A stretch of DNA of 64,000 nucleotides from Cytophagales bacterium UBA2561 (GTDB lineage: Bacteria > Bacteroidota > Bacteroidia > Cytophagales > Thermoflexibacteraceae), in NCBI GenBank assembly GCA_002340355.1, contig DDLX01000026.1, positions 1-64,000 on the forward strand, read 5' to 3'. The notes beneath the pieces are model-generated. The model did not search any database. It was not told the origin of the DNA and saw only the letters and a program-made list of their open reading frames with translations. Every line of letters starts with the position of its first letter. Position 1 is the first letter of the stretch. The position numbers and the translations under genes were made by a program. Positions 28,977 to 36,386 of the stretch are shown here, in pieces.

Positions 28977-29294
28977 ATGAGAAAATTATCGTTTTTGGTT
29001 CTCTTAATCCTCACTATTCTATTTTTTGAAGCGTGTCAACAACAAAAACCCATACTTCCTAAGGCTGATTTTTCAACTGAAAATCAGGAAGTTATTGTTA
29101 ATCAAGTGACACAATTCAAGAATTTATCACAACGAGCCGTAGCTTATCGTTGGGATTTTGGTGATGGAGTGGTATCTGAAGATTTTGAGCCACAGCATGT
29201 CTATCAAGACTCAGGTGAGTATGTAGTTACCTTAACTGCCAAAAGCCCTGATCACTCGACTGTTATCGTACAGGCGATTACAGTACTTCCCTAG
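28977..29294 (+). CDS. Small PKD-domain lipoprotein
   Basis: The lipobox (LFFEAC, Cys20) marks a lipoprotein. Residues about 28-105 form one PKD domain with the hallmark RWDFGDGVVS and HVYQDSGEYVVTLTA. PKD domains mediate surface protein-protein or carbohydrate contacts. At 105 aa it is essentially a single PKD module on a lipid anchor, probably facing the periplasm or cell surface. Confidence 0.85.
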   Translation: MRKLSFLVLLILTILFFEACQQQKPILPKADFSTENQEVIVNQVTQFKNLSQRAVAYRWDFGDGVVSEDFEPQHVYQDSGEYVVTLTAKSPDHSTVIVQAITVLP

Positions 29295-29391
29295 ACTCCT
29301 TTAGCACCGTTCTGAAAAAGTCCGTTATTTTCTGCATCTTTGCACAGATTGATATATTTTCGATTCCAAATCATTCAAAAAACAGGCAATT

Positions 29392-29793
29392 ATGAAAATT
29401 AAATTCTTAGCAGATATTATTGTCGAATATCTCAAAACCGAAATTGATGGATTAAAAATTACTGCCAAAGAACAAACTTCTAAAATTATTGTCCTTCTTT
29501 TGACTGTTATTCTGGGCGCTATTTTTGGACTAACAGCACTGCTTTTTGCTAATATTGCTTTAGCCTATTTTTTTGCTGATATATTTGCTGATATGGCTAT
29601 TTTCCGAACTAGTTCAGCAGTTAGTTTGATTGCTTATGGTTATTTTGGAGTAGCAACAATGTATGTTGTCTTATTTATTACATTCTTAATAATTCGTCCC
29701 ATGATTGCCAATAAGATTGCTACAAAGGTAGATCAGGCAATTCAGACCAATGCCCAAAAGCAGATTCAAAAACTCAAAGAATCTAATAAATAA
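29392..29793 (+). CDS. Holin-X-like small membrane protein
   Basis: The 133-aa protein has two hydrophobic hairpins (about 30-60 and 78-105) flanked by charged helices, the layout of the 'phage holin family' (DUF1469) found in many chromosomes. It is unlikely to be a real phage holin, as no phage genes are nearby. It is followed 67 bases later by 29861-30208, a pairing common for this family, and probably acts at the inner membrane. Confidence 0.65.
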   Translation: MKIKFLADIIVEYLKTEIDGLKITAKEQTSKIIVLLLTVILGAIFGLTALLFANIALAYFFADIFADMAIFRTSSAVSLIAYGYFGVATMYVVLFITFLIIRPMIANKIATKVDQAIQTNAQKQIQKLKESNK

Positions 29794-29860
29794 TTTAGTC
29801 ACTTAGACTGAAAAATACTCTTATTCAATTAATTCAATCATTTTCCTAAACTCCTGAACA

Positions 29861-30208
29861 ATGCCAAATTTTAAAAAACAAAAAATAGAAAATAAAGCCT
29901 TGAAAGCTCAGCAAAAAGCCGAAATCAAAAAAGGCTTTCAAGATTTTCAAAAATCATTACCTCCTAAGACACCTTTAATTTTGGCAGGTTTGGGTGTGGC
30001 AGCATGTGGATTTGTGTTTCTTAAAGGGTTGCAGAGTATCATTGGCGGAGGAAAAAAGAAAGAAAATAAGTCGATTGAACTATCTAAAAAGCCAAATTTA
30101 TTTGCTGAAGGAGCAAAAGAAGTGATTGTTTCAGTAACTACAGATACAGCGAAAAAAACGATTACAGGATATTTGGAGAAGTTATTTTTAGATGAAGAGA
30201 AAAAATAG
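29861..30208 (+). CDS. Small single-span membrane protein of unknown function
   Basis: The 115-aa protein has a Lys/Gln-rich N-terminal helix, one membrane span (about 37-58, PLILAGLGVAACGFVFLKGL), a Gly/Lys hinge and an amphipathic C-terminus. It is downstream of the holin-like gene and probably co-transcribed with it. No family was recognised with confidence. Confidence 0.55.
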   Translation: MPNFKKQKIENKALKAQQKAEIKKGFQDFQKSLPPKTPLILAGLGVAACGFVFLKGLQSIIGGGKKKENKSIELSKKPNLFAEGAKEVIVSVTTDTAKKTITGYLEKLFLDEEKK

Positions 30209-30234
30209 ATTGATGAAATAATATTAGATAAGTT

Positions 30235-30270
30235 AGCCCTCATAAGACGTAAAAACGTCCTATGAGGGCT
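30235..30270 (+). terminator. Terminator of the holin-like pair
   Basis: Fifteen-base arms (AGCCCTCATAAGACG and CGTCCTATGAGGGCT) pair with one mismatch around a 6-base loop. The hairpin lies 26 bases after the stop codon. Confidence 0.75.
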
Positions 30271-30312
30271 GATAAATTATTATACGAACAAAAACTATAA
30301 TCTAGAAAACTT

Positions 30313-30960
30313 GTGCCACTTTTCTACACAAAACCTATTGATAAACAGGGAATTATTGGACTTTGGAACATCACAGAAAATACTGAAGAACTCTTTGAGC
30401 AATTGCCTACTAGTCAAGATATGACAGAGTTTGAACATTTTTCGCACCCTACTCGTCAGAAAACGTGGCTTGCTTCCCGACTTCTAGCCTTCAAAACAGC
30501 GCACCAATTTAGAGAATTTCCCAAAAATTTAATAAAAAATCAATATAACCAACCGTATTTTGTGAACTCTTCTTTAAATATATCTATTTCTCATACAGCC
30601 ACCAAAGCCGTTGTTTTTTTGCATAAAACCCAGAAGATTGGAATTGATATTGAAACGATACATCCAAAACTCAGAAAAATTGCTCATCGCGTGTTAAGTT
30701 TTTCCGAATTGGAGCAAACCGACTCATTGAAAAAGATAACGCAATTTTGGTGTGCCAAAGAAGCTATTTACAAATGGTATGCACAAAAAGAAGTGAATTT
30801 CCGAGAAGATATACAAATAAGCTATACCTCTGAAGATACCCCATATGATTTAGTGGGTTATTTTAAAAAAGTTAATCCAATAGTAAAACTACAATTATAT
30901 TCGAAACAAATTGATAATCAGATTTTTGTATATTGTCTGAAAGCCTCTGAAAATGCTTGA
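30313..30960 (+). CDS. 4'-phosphopantetheinyl transferase
   Basis: The 215-aa protein has the family motifs IGIDIETIHPKLRKIAHRVL (Mg/CoA site) and FWCAKEAIYKWY (the WxxKEAxxK block), plus an N-terminal half-domain as in Sfp-type enzymes. It would transfer phosphopantetheine from CoA to a carrier-protein Ser in the cytoplasm. No carrier or synthase gene is near. The start is GTG at 30313, the first initiator after the hairpin; no ATG fits upstream of the N-terminal half-domain. Confidence 0.85.
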   Translation: MPLFYTKPIDKQGIIGLWNITENTEELFEQLPTSQDMTEFEHFSHPTRQKTWLASRLLAFKTAHQFREFPKNLIKNQYNQPYFVNSSLNISISHTATKAVVFLHKTQKIGIDIETIHPKLRKIAHRVLSFSELEQTDSLKKITQFWCAKEAIYKWYAQKEVNFREDIQISYTSEDTPYDLVGYFKKVNPIVKLQLYSKQIDNQIFVYCLKASENA

Positions 30961-31163
30961 ATATGGAAAGATATGTTGATTTCTAGATGTAATTCCTAAG
31001 TTTCTATATCTGAATAAGAAAAATACCGAAAGTAAAAATTATATTTGAGGTATATTCAGAAGCAAAATTCCGAATGAGAAACACCTTATAAAACACGAGC
31101 AATTAATAAGTTAGCTACCAAATTAGACAACGAATATTTATCAGACGACTAACTAAAGAAGGT

Positions 31164-32261
31164 ATGAAGAAACTGCTTTTCCTCTTTTTTTCACTTATCA
31201 TGTTGGGCTCGCCATCTTCCTTCGGACAAAACATGACCTACAATGATAATCGAATTACGGTAGGAGTATTGGTCGAACCCCCTTTTGTTATTAAGGATGC
31301 AGACGGCTCGTATTATGGTATTAGCATTGATTTATGGTATTTTTTATCGGATGAATTAGACATTCGTTATGAATTTAAGGAATATCAAGACCAATGGAGC
31401 ATGCTTCGGGCATTGAACTATAAGGAAGTGGATATTTGCATTAATCCTTTTCATGTTAGTGGCACACGTCTGAATATTTTTGAAGTTTCACAGCCCTTTT
31501 TTATCTCTAGTTTGGGGATTGCTGCCAAAAAAGGAGCCTCTAACCCTTACCAAACCATTATCACAAGTATTTTCTCTTTCGAATTTTTTAATGTGGTTTT
31601 GGTCTTAATGAGTATTATTATTGTGGTGGGGATGATTGTTTGGGTAGTGGAACGCCACTATAATAATGAACAATTCGATAAAGGACTGAATGGCTTAGGA
31701 GACGGAATTTGGTGGGCAACCGTAACGATGACGACAGTCGGGTATGGCGATAAAACACCCAAAACTATTGCAGGGCGTTTAATTTCTGTTTTTTGGATGT
31801 TTGCGGCAATGATTGTCCTTTCGGGGATTACCGCCAGTATGACTTCAAAGATTAACTATGACCCACTTAATATGACGATTGAACGCCCTGATGATTTGAA
31901 AAAAATCCGAAGAATTGGGACAGTAAGTTACTCTTCAAGCGAAGATTATTTGGTGAATCACAAAGTACGAGCGCACGAAGCTTATGAGAATGTTTTGGAT
32001 GGACTCCGAGACCTGAACGAAGGCAAAATTGATGTTTTTGTTTATGATAAACCTGTGATGCGCTACATGTTAAATGAACATCGACTTGAGGGTGAAATCC
32101 GAATTTTACCCATCACATTTAATAAACAATATCGTAGTTTTCTGATGCCGAAAAATAGTGAGTTGCTTACCCGTATTAACCCTGAACTAGTCGATAAGAT
32201 TTCGATTGCTTCATGGCAAAAGGTACTTGATAAATATAACTTATCTGATGAGGTAGATTAG
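31164..32261 (+). CDS. Glutamate-receptor-like ligand-gated potassium channel
   Basis: The order is that of prokaryotic GluR0-type receptors. A signal peptide (to about 21) leads to ligand-binding lobe S1 (27-128, with Arg102 in GTRLNIFEVSQPFF, the usual amino-acid-binding Arg). A first membrane helix (about 140-162) precedes a P-loop with the potassium filter TMTTVGYGD (filter residues 191-196). A second helix (205-228) and lobe S2 (230-360, ending in FLMPKNSELL) follow. It is expected to sit in the inner membrane as a tetramer and open to K+ when a periplasmic ligand binds. The ligand is unknown. Confidence 0.9.
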   Translation: MKKLLFLFFSLIMLGSPSSFGQNMTYNDNRITVGVLVEPPFVIKDADGSYYGISIDLWYFLSDELDIRYEFKEYQDQWSMLRALNYKEVDICINPFHVSGTRLNIFEVSQPFFISSLGIAAKKGASNPYQTIITSIFSFEFFNVVLVLMSIIIVVGMIVWVVERHYNNEQFDKGLNGLGDGIWWATVTMTTVGYGDKTPKTIAGRLISVFWMFAAMIVLSGITASMTSKINYDPLNMTIERPDDLKKIRRIGTVSYSSSEDYLVNHKVRAHEAYENVLDGLRDLNEGKIDVFVYDKPVMRYMLNEHRLEGEIRILPITFNKQYRSFLMPKNSELLTRINPELVDKISIASWQKVLDKYNLSDEVD

Positions 32262-32262
32262 A

Positions 32263-33708
32263 TTACAATTCCTTTCGCAAACGAGCCACAGGAATATTCA
32301 TTTGTTCTCGGTATTTTGCAACTGTTCTACGAGCAATCTTATACCCCTTTTCGTTCAATAATTTTTCTAATTTATCGTCTGAAAAGGGTTTCCGTTTATT
32401 TTCTTCTTGAATAATTTTTCGTAAAACATATTTGACTTCTTTACTACTCACATCTGTTCCCGAATCAGTAGAAATACTTTCAGAGAAAAAATATTTTAAG
32501 GGAAAAATACCGAATTCAGTTTGTACCGCTTTACTATTAGCCACCCGTGAAACTGTTGAAATATCCATACTGATTTTAATGGCTATATCCTTGAGAATCA
32601 TAGGCTTCAGTTTGCTTTCATCACCCTCTAAGAAAAAATCATATTGATAATGAACGATGGCATTCATGGTTTTGAGTAGGGTTTGTTGACGTTGTTTGAT
32701 AGCATCAATAAACCACTTTGCCGCATCTAATTTTTGCTTTACAAATGAAACGGTTTGTTTCATTTTTTTATCTTTTTTGTTGCTTTTATCGTAAGCATCT
32801 AACATTTCAGAATACGAACGACTAATTCGTAAGTCGGGTGCATTTCGAGAATTTAGTGTGAGTTCTAATTTATTATTGATGTTTTTGAGCAAAAAATCAG
32901 GAGTAAGATACTGGTTCCGAGCGAAAGTATTCACATAACCCCCTGGCTTCGGATTTAATTTAATAATAACATTAATGGCTTCTTTGAGGTCTTGTTCAGA
33001 GAGGTTTAATTTTTTTAATAATTTCTGATAATGTTTCTTCGTAAATTCCTCAAAACAAAGCAAGATAATACGGTGGGCATTTTCTACTTCGGGTGTTTTT
33101 TCTTTTCTGCGAAGCTGAATTTCAAGGCACTCTTGTAGGTCTCGACAAGCAATACCGGGTGGGTCAAATTCTTGAATCTTTAAAAGTACTTCCTCTACTT
33201 CCTCATAACTTGTTTCTATATTTTGTGAAAATGCCAAATCATTTACAATTCCCTCTAATTCTCTTCGGATATAACCATCCCCATCAATACTACCAATTAA
33301 TTGTTTACCGATAATACTTTGTTTGTCATTTAGTTTGAGATATCCCAATTGGTCTAAAAGCCTATCAATCAGTGAGTCAGTCATAGCCATCGGCATATCT
33401 TTATCATCGTCGTCGCTTCCCCCATCACCTTGCATTTTATATCCACTGATATCATCATCATGAATATAATCTTCGATATTTAACTCATCATCATGAGTAT
33501 CTTCTTCTCCTGTAAGGTCATCGTATTCCTCTTTTTCGTTATCTCCAAAGTCCTCTTCTTTGCCTTCTTCGAGGGCTGGATTAATTTCAATTTCTTCTTC
33601 AATACGAGAAGCAAGCTCTGCTGTTGGAACTTGTAAAAGTTTAATGAACTGAATCTGTTGAGGGGACAGCTTCTGTTGTAAATTTAGGCTTTGTGTTTGT
33701 TTTAACAT
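32263..33708 (-). CDS. rpoN: RNA polymerase sigma-54 factor
   Basis: The 481-aa protein has the Gln/Leu-rich activator-interacting N-terminus (LQQKLSPQQIQFIKLLQVPT), an acidic region (about 48-110), a core-binding domain (FDPPGIACRDLQECL), the helix-turn-helix, and the C-terminal RpoN box ARRTVAKYRE. It directs transcription from -24/-12 promoters and needs AAA+ activators, none of which are in the window. TATATTTG (CAAATATA at 33755-33762 on the + strand) may be its -7 promoter element. It converges on the channel gene with a 1-base gap and no visible terminator. Confidence 0.95.
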   Translation of the reverse strand: MLKQTQSLNLQQKLSPQQIQFIKLLQVPTAELASRIEEEIEINPALEEGKEEDFGDNEKEEYDDLTGEEDTHDDELNIEDYIHDDDISGYKMQGDGGSDDDDKDMPMAMTDSLIDRLLDQLGYLKLNDKQSIIGKQLIGSIDGDGYIRRELEGIVNDLAFSQNIETSYEEVEEVLLKIQEFDPPGIACRDLQECLEIQLRRKEKTPEVENAHRIILLCFEEFTKKHYQKLLKKLNLSEQDLKEAINVIIKLNPKPGGYVNTFARNQYLTPDFLLKNINNKLELTLNSRNAPDLRISRSYSEMLDAYDKSNKKDKKMKQTVSFVKQKLDAAKWFIDAIKQRQQTLLKTMNAIVHYQYDFFLEGDESKLKPMILKDIAIKISMDISTVSRVANSKAVQTEFGIFPLKYFFSESISTDSGTDVSSKEVKYVLRKIIQEENKRKPFSDDKLEKLLNEKGYKIARRTVAKYREQMNIPVARLRKEL

Positions 33709-33885
33709 TTTCGTAAGGGGGCTTTCTCGGACAAACGGTCTTAAAATCGGTTGTCAAATATATTAAAACATTCGGAATTTTTAGAAATCTTTTGCAGAAA
33801 TTCCATCTTTGGCATGGAAATTATCGTACCAAAAATCTGAAATACACCAAAATTATTTTTATTTCTAAACAATTTCTAAACAAAT

Positions 33886-33916
33886 AGACCTACCAAGTCT
33901 TTAACTCGGTAGGTCT
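33886..33916 (-). terminator. Terminator after the XRE triplet
   Basis: Arms AGACCTACCAAGT and ACTCGGTAGGTCT pair with one mismatch around a short loop, 25 bases past the stop codon of the minus-strand gene at 33942. The arm closely resembles that at 519-551. Confidence 0.7.
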
Positions 33917-33941
33917 AAGTAATATATTTAATTTATATGAT

Positions 33942-34349
33942 TTACCCTTTTTCGACTTTTAACATCTTAAAAATAGACTCATAATTTTTGATTTTATCTT
34001 TTAGTTTTTCCCATTCTGAACGAGGAATCATTTCTGAAACTTGTTTTTCTAAAGCCTCTTTTTCTTCTTTTAAATCCTGATAATCTGATTTTAGTGTTTC
34101 AAGCTCTGATTTACTAACGGTTTCTATTAATTGCCCTTCTATTTCATCGGATAAACCTATTAAATAAAAATAATTAATTCCTTGTTCTACTAAGAATTTG
34201 GTGTACTCCCAATTTGGATTATCAGTTTTTCCTTTTTCAAGTTTAACGATAGCGGGATTTGATATTCCTACCGCACTACCTGCCTGTCTTTGAGTTAGCC
34301 CTAAATGTTTTCGAGCAGACTTATAAGCTTCCGCTATTTTTGTTCGCAT
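33942..34349 (-). CDS. XRE-type regulator with constant coiled-coil tail, copy 3
   Basis: The helix-turn-helix spans about residues 5-60: LTQRQAGSAVGISNPAIVKL. From about residue 47 (NWEYTKFLVEQGINYFYLIG) to the end the protein is almost identical to copy 1 (34815-35219), including the tail SEWEKLKDKIKNYESIFKML. The tail is a long coiled coil, probably for oligomerisation. It starts 6 bases after the stop codon of copy 2, so the genes are probably co-transcribed and translationally coupled. Confidence 0.85.
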   Translation of the reverse strand: MRTKIAEAYKSARKHLGLTQRQAGSAVGISNPAIVKLEKGKTDNPNWEYTKFLVEQGINYFYLIGLSDEIEGQLIETVSKSELETLKSDYQDLKEEKEALEKQVSEMIPRSEWEKLKDKIKNYESIFKMLKVEKG

Positions 34350-34355
34350 ATCTGA

Positions 34356-34757
34356 TTACTCTTTTTCGACTTTCAACATCTTAAAAATAGACTCATAATT
34401 TTTGATTTTATCTTTTAATTTTTCCCATTCTGAACGAGGAATCATTTCCGAAACTTGTTTTTCTAAAGCCTCTTTTTCTTCTTTTAAATCTTCATAATCT
34501 GATTTTAGTGTTTCATGTTCTAATCTACTAACTGTTTCTATTAATTGTCCTTCTATTTCATTGGATTCTCCTATCAAAAAGTAAGGATTAATTCCTTGTT
34601 TAATTAAATATTGAATATAATCCCAATTAAGATTCTTAGTTTCGTTTAACTCAATTTTTCGTATTGAGTGATTAGTTAGCCCTACTTCTTTAGCAATTGA
34701 ATTTTGAGAAGTATAACCTAAAAACTGTCTTGCTTTTTTAAAACGCTCCCCAAACAT
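34356..34757 (-). CDS. XRE-type regulator with constant coiled-coil tail, copy 2
   Basis: The helix-turn-helix head (YTSQNSIAKEVGLTNHSIRK) is clearly different from that of copies 1 and 3. The linker is also changed (NWDYIQYLIKQGINPYFLIG). From EIEGQLIETVS onward the coiled-coil half is almost the same as in the neighbours, down to the DNA level. This points to duplication followed by divergence of the DNA-binding head only, or to conversion of the tails. Confidence 0.85.
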   Translation of the reverse strand: MFGERFKKARQFLGYTSQNSIAKEVGLTNHSIRKIELNETKNLNWDYIQYLIKQGINPYFLIGESNEIEGQLIETVSRLEHETLKSDYEDLKEEKEALEKQVSEMIPRSEWEKLKDKIKNYESIFKMLKVEKE

Positions 34758-34814
34758 TGTACTATAATTATGTTACCTTAAATCCATTAAAATCTAAAAT
34801 GCTAACAAGTTAAT

Positions 34815-35219
34815 TTATCCTTTTTCGACTTTCAACATCTTAAAAATAGACTCATAATTTTTGATTTTATCTTTTAGTTTTTCCCATTCCGAACGAGGAA
34901 TCATTTCCGAAACTTGTTTTTCTAAAATCTCTTTTTCTTCTTTTAAATCCTCATAATTTGATTTTAGTGTTTCATGCTCCGATTTACTAACGGTCTCTAT
35001 TAATTGCCCTTCTATTTCATCGGATAAACCTATTAAATAAAAATAATTAATTCCTTGCTCTACTAAGAATTTGGTATACTCCCAATTTGGATTATCTACT
35101 TGCCCCTTCTCAATTTTTGTGATTACACTATCAGATATGCCAACCTGTTTTGCGGCTTGTTTTTGAGTATAATTCAAATGCTTTCGGGCTTTTTTGTAAA
35201 ATTCTTGTACTTTACTCAT
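34815..35219 (-). CDS. XRE-type regulator with constant coiled-coil tail, copy 1
   Basis: This is the first gene of the tandem triplet. The helix-turn-helix reads YTQKQAAKQVGISDSVITKI; the linker and coiled-coil tail are shared with copy 3 except for a few residues. The head differs from copy 3 at many more positions. It lies divergent from the 35409-35795 gene, across the promoter and hairpin at 35301-35375, and may regulate it. The tails could allow mixed oligomers among the three proteins. Confidence 0.85.
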   Translation of the reverse strand: MSKVQEFYKKARKHLNYTQKQAAKQVGISDSVITKIEKGQVDNPNWEYTKFLVEQGINYFYLIGLSDEIEGQLIETVSKSEHETLKSNYEDLKEEKEILEKQVSEMIPRSEWEKLKDKIKNYESIFKMLKVEKG

Positions 35220-35300
35220 TTTACAATGGTATTTTGTAAAGATAATAATAAAATCTTCTAAAAAGCAATTTTATAAACACCTTTAAATGGAAGTTTTTAT

Positions 35301-35308
35301 TATCTTTG
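35301..35308 (+). promoter_or_regulatory. Bacteroidota-type -7 element before the hairpin leader
   Basis: TATCTTTG is an exact match to TAnnTTTG. It lies 8 bases before the hairpin at 35316-35375 and 101 bases before the ATG at 35409. The -33 box is weak. Confidence 0.5.
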
Positions 35309-35315
35309 AAACATC

Positions 35316-35375
35316 AAAAGGCGTTATTCCGCTTCGAGATTTTGACGAACTCCTGAAGCGGAAACGACCTTTTTT
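35316..35375 (+). ncRNA. Promoter-proximal hairpin with T-run (possible attenuator or small RNA)
   Basis: The left arm 35316-35335 (AAAAGGCGTTATTCCGCTTC) pairs with 35355-35373 over nearly its full length, with a perfect 9-bp inner stem (35327-35335 with 35355-35363). A T6 run ends at 35375. The hairpin starts almost at the predicted transcription start, so the RNA would be a terminator-like fold of about 60 nt leading to the unknown gene at 35409. No plus-strand gene lies directly upstream that it could terminate. It may be a small RNA or a conditional leader. Confidence 0.45.
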
Positions 35376-35408
35376 CAAAAAAAACACTCACCAAAATATC
35401 GAAACGAT

Positions 35409-35795
35409 ATGAATTTGATGCAACATAAAATCGACCTGATTCGGTTTATTACGGACACAAATGATACTCGTGTTTTGGAAGATATGACTTCTTATAAACA
35501 GAATGCTTCCAAACAATCCGCCACTGAACTCACGCCGAAAGAAGGTAAAGATGCGAAAAAATCTGTAAAAAACACCATTCGAGTCCCTTTTTCTAAAGCG
35601 ATGCTTGATATTTTTACCAATTTTTACAATAAAATTTCGCTACAATTGGAAGAGCATCAACTTGTTTTGGATGCCTTAGATGCTCAAGATACGAGTGCCG
35701 AAATTTTGCTTTTACAATTACGCCTACAAATCAAAGCCTTACAAGGAGCTTGTTATCAATTTTTGTTGGATTTGGAACGGGAATTAAAGGAGTAA
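35409..35795 (+). CDS. Unknown helical protein (128 aa)
   Basis: There is no signal peptide or membrane span. The N-terminal half is polar and Lys/Thr-rich; the C-terminal half (about 60-128) is a predicted helical bundle (FSKAMLDIFTNFYNKISLQL, then LRLQIKALQGACYQFLLDL). I do not recognise a family. It is divergent from the XRE triplet and preceded by the promoter-hairpin unit at 35301-35375, so it may be under XRE control. The second ATG at 35418 is an alternative start. Confidence 0.55.
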   Translation: MNLMQHKIDLIRFITDTNDTRVLEDMTSYKQNASKQSATELTPKEGKDAKKSVKNTIRVPFSKAMLDIFTNFYNKISLQLEEHQLVLDALDAQDTSAEILLLQLRLQIKALQGACYQFLLDLERELKE

Positions 35796-35818
35796 TCTCA
35801 ATTTTTTGAGACAGATTT

Positions 35819-35852
35819 AAACCTATAAGGTTTTCAAAAATCTTATAGGTTT
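35819..35852. terminator. Bidirectional terminator hairpin
   Basis: Perfect 11-base arms (AAACCTATAAG and CTTATAGGTTT) flank a 12-base loop between the convergent ends at 35795 and 35866. Confidence 0.8.
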
Positions 35853-35865
35853 GAAAATAAGTATT

Positions 35866-36300
35866 TTAGAGTGTTTTTTCGATAGGAAATTCGGTATACT
35901 GATAAAAATCAGGGTTATAATAAAATGGCACCCAATGAAAATCCGCTTTATTACCAAAATAATTAAAAGTTATGACTCCAGTATCAATAGTTTGTAGGCG
36001 GTATTTGGTTTTCTTATTTTCCGTCCATTCGTTCCAGCTGAGTTGCGTATTGGGTAAAGTAATAAACCTTGCATAAATTTCCTCTTCTTCTTGTACCAAA
36101 AAGTCCAACACAATGGATATATCATACTGAATCGCATCATCTCAAAACATAAATTCTTCTTGATGTAGATGACTTTCATAATCAATAAAAGTAACTTTAA
36201 TATCGGTATGTTCTTCAATATCCTCGATGGCTTCTTGTTCTCGTTTTACGGGTGTCCCATCTTGATTTGTTTTTCCAACTTGAATAATTTTCAGGAAATT
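35866..36300 (-). pseudogene. Broken gene with internal TGA and no start
   Basis: One reading frame on the minus strand runs from about 36300 to the stop at 35866, interrupted only by TGA at 36142-36144. Upstream it reads KIIQVGKTNQDGTPVKREQE and TFIDYESHLHQEEFMF; downstream DDAIQYDIS and then VQEEEEIYARFITLPNTQLS. No ATG, GTG or TTG start is available upstream of the TGA after the preceding in-frame stop. The gene therefore seems to have lost its N-terminus and gained a nonsense codon. The family is unknown. Confidence 0.6.
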
Positions 36301-36325
36301 TTTATATTAAACAGAATGTAAAATA

Positions 36326-36357
36326 AAACCTATACGACTTTTGAAAACCGTATAGGT
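36326..36357 (-). terminator. Terminator after the NDK-like gene
   Basis: Arms ACCTATACG and CGTATAGGT flank a 12-base loop about 30 bases past the minus-strand stop codon at 36387. The arm start is like that of the hairpin at 35819. Confidence 0.7.
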
Positions 36358-36386
36358 CATTTAAAAATCTAAGCCAATCCTAAATT

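Noticed and set aside
29392..30208. Prophage remnant because of the holin-like protein
   Set aside because: This family is common as a chromosomal membrane protein in Bacteroidota, and no lysin, capsid, tail or integrase genes are near.
36142..36144. In-frame TGA as a selenocysteine codon
   Set aside because: No SECIS-like hairpin directly follows, the upstream part lacks a start codon, and no selenoprotein family is recognisable; a nonsense mutation is simpler.
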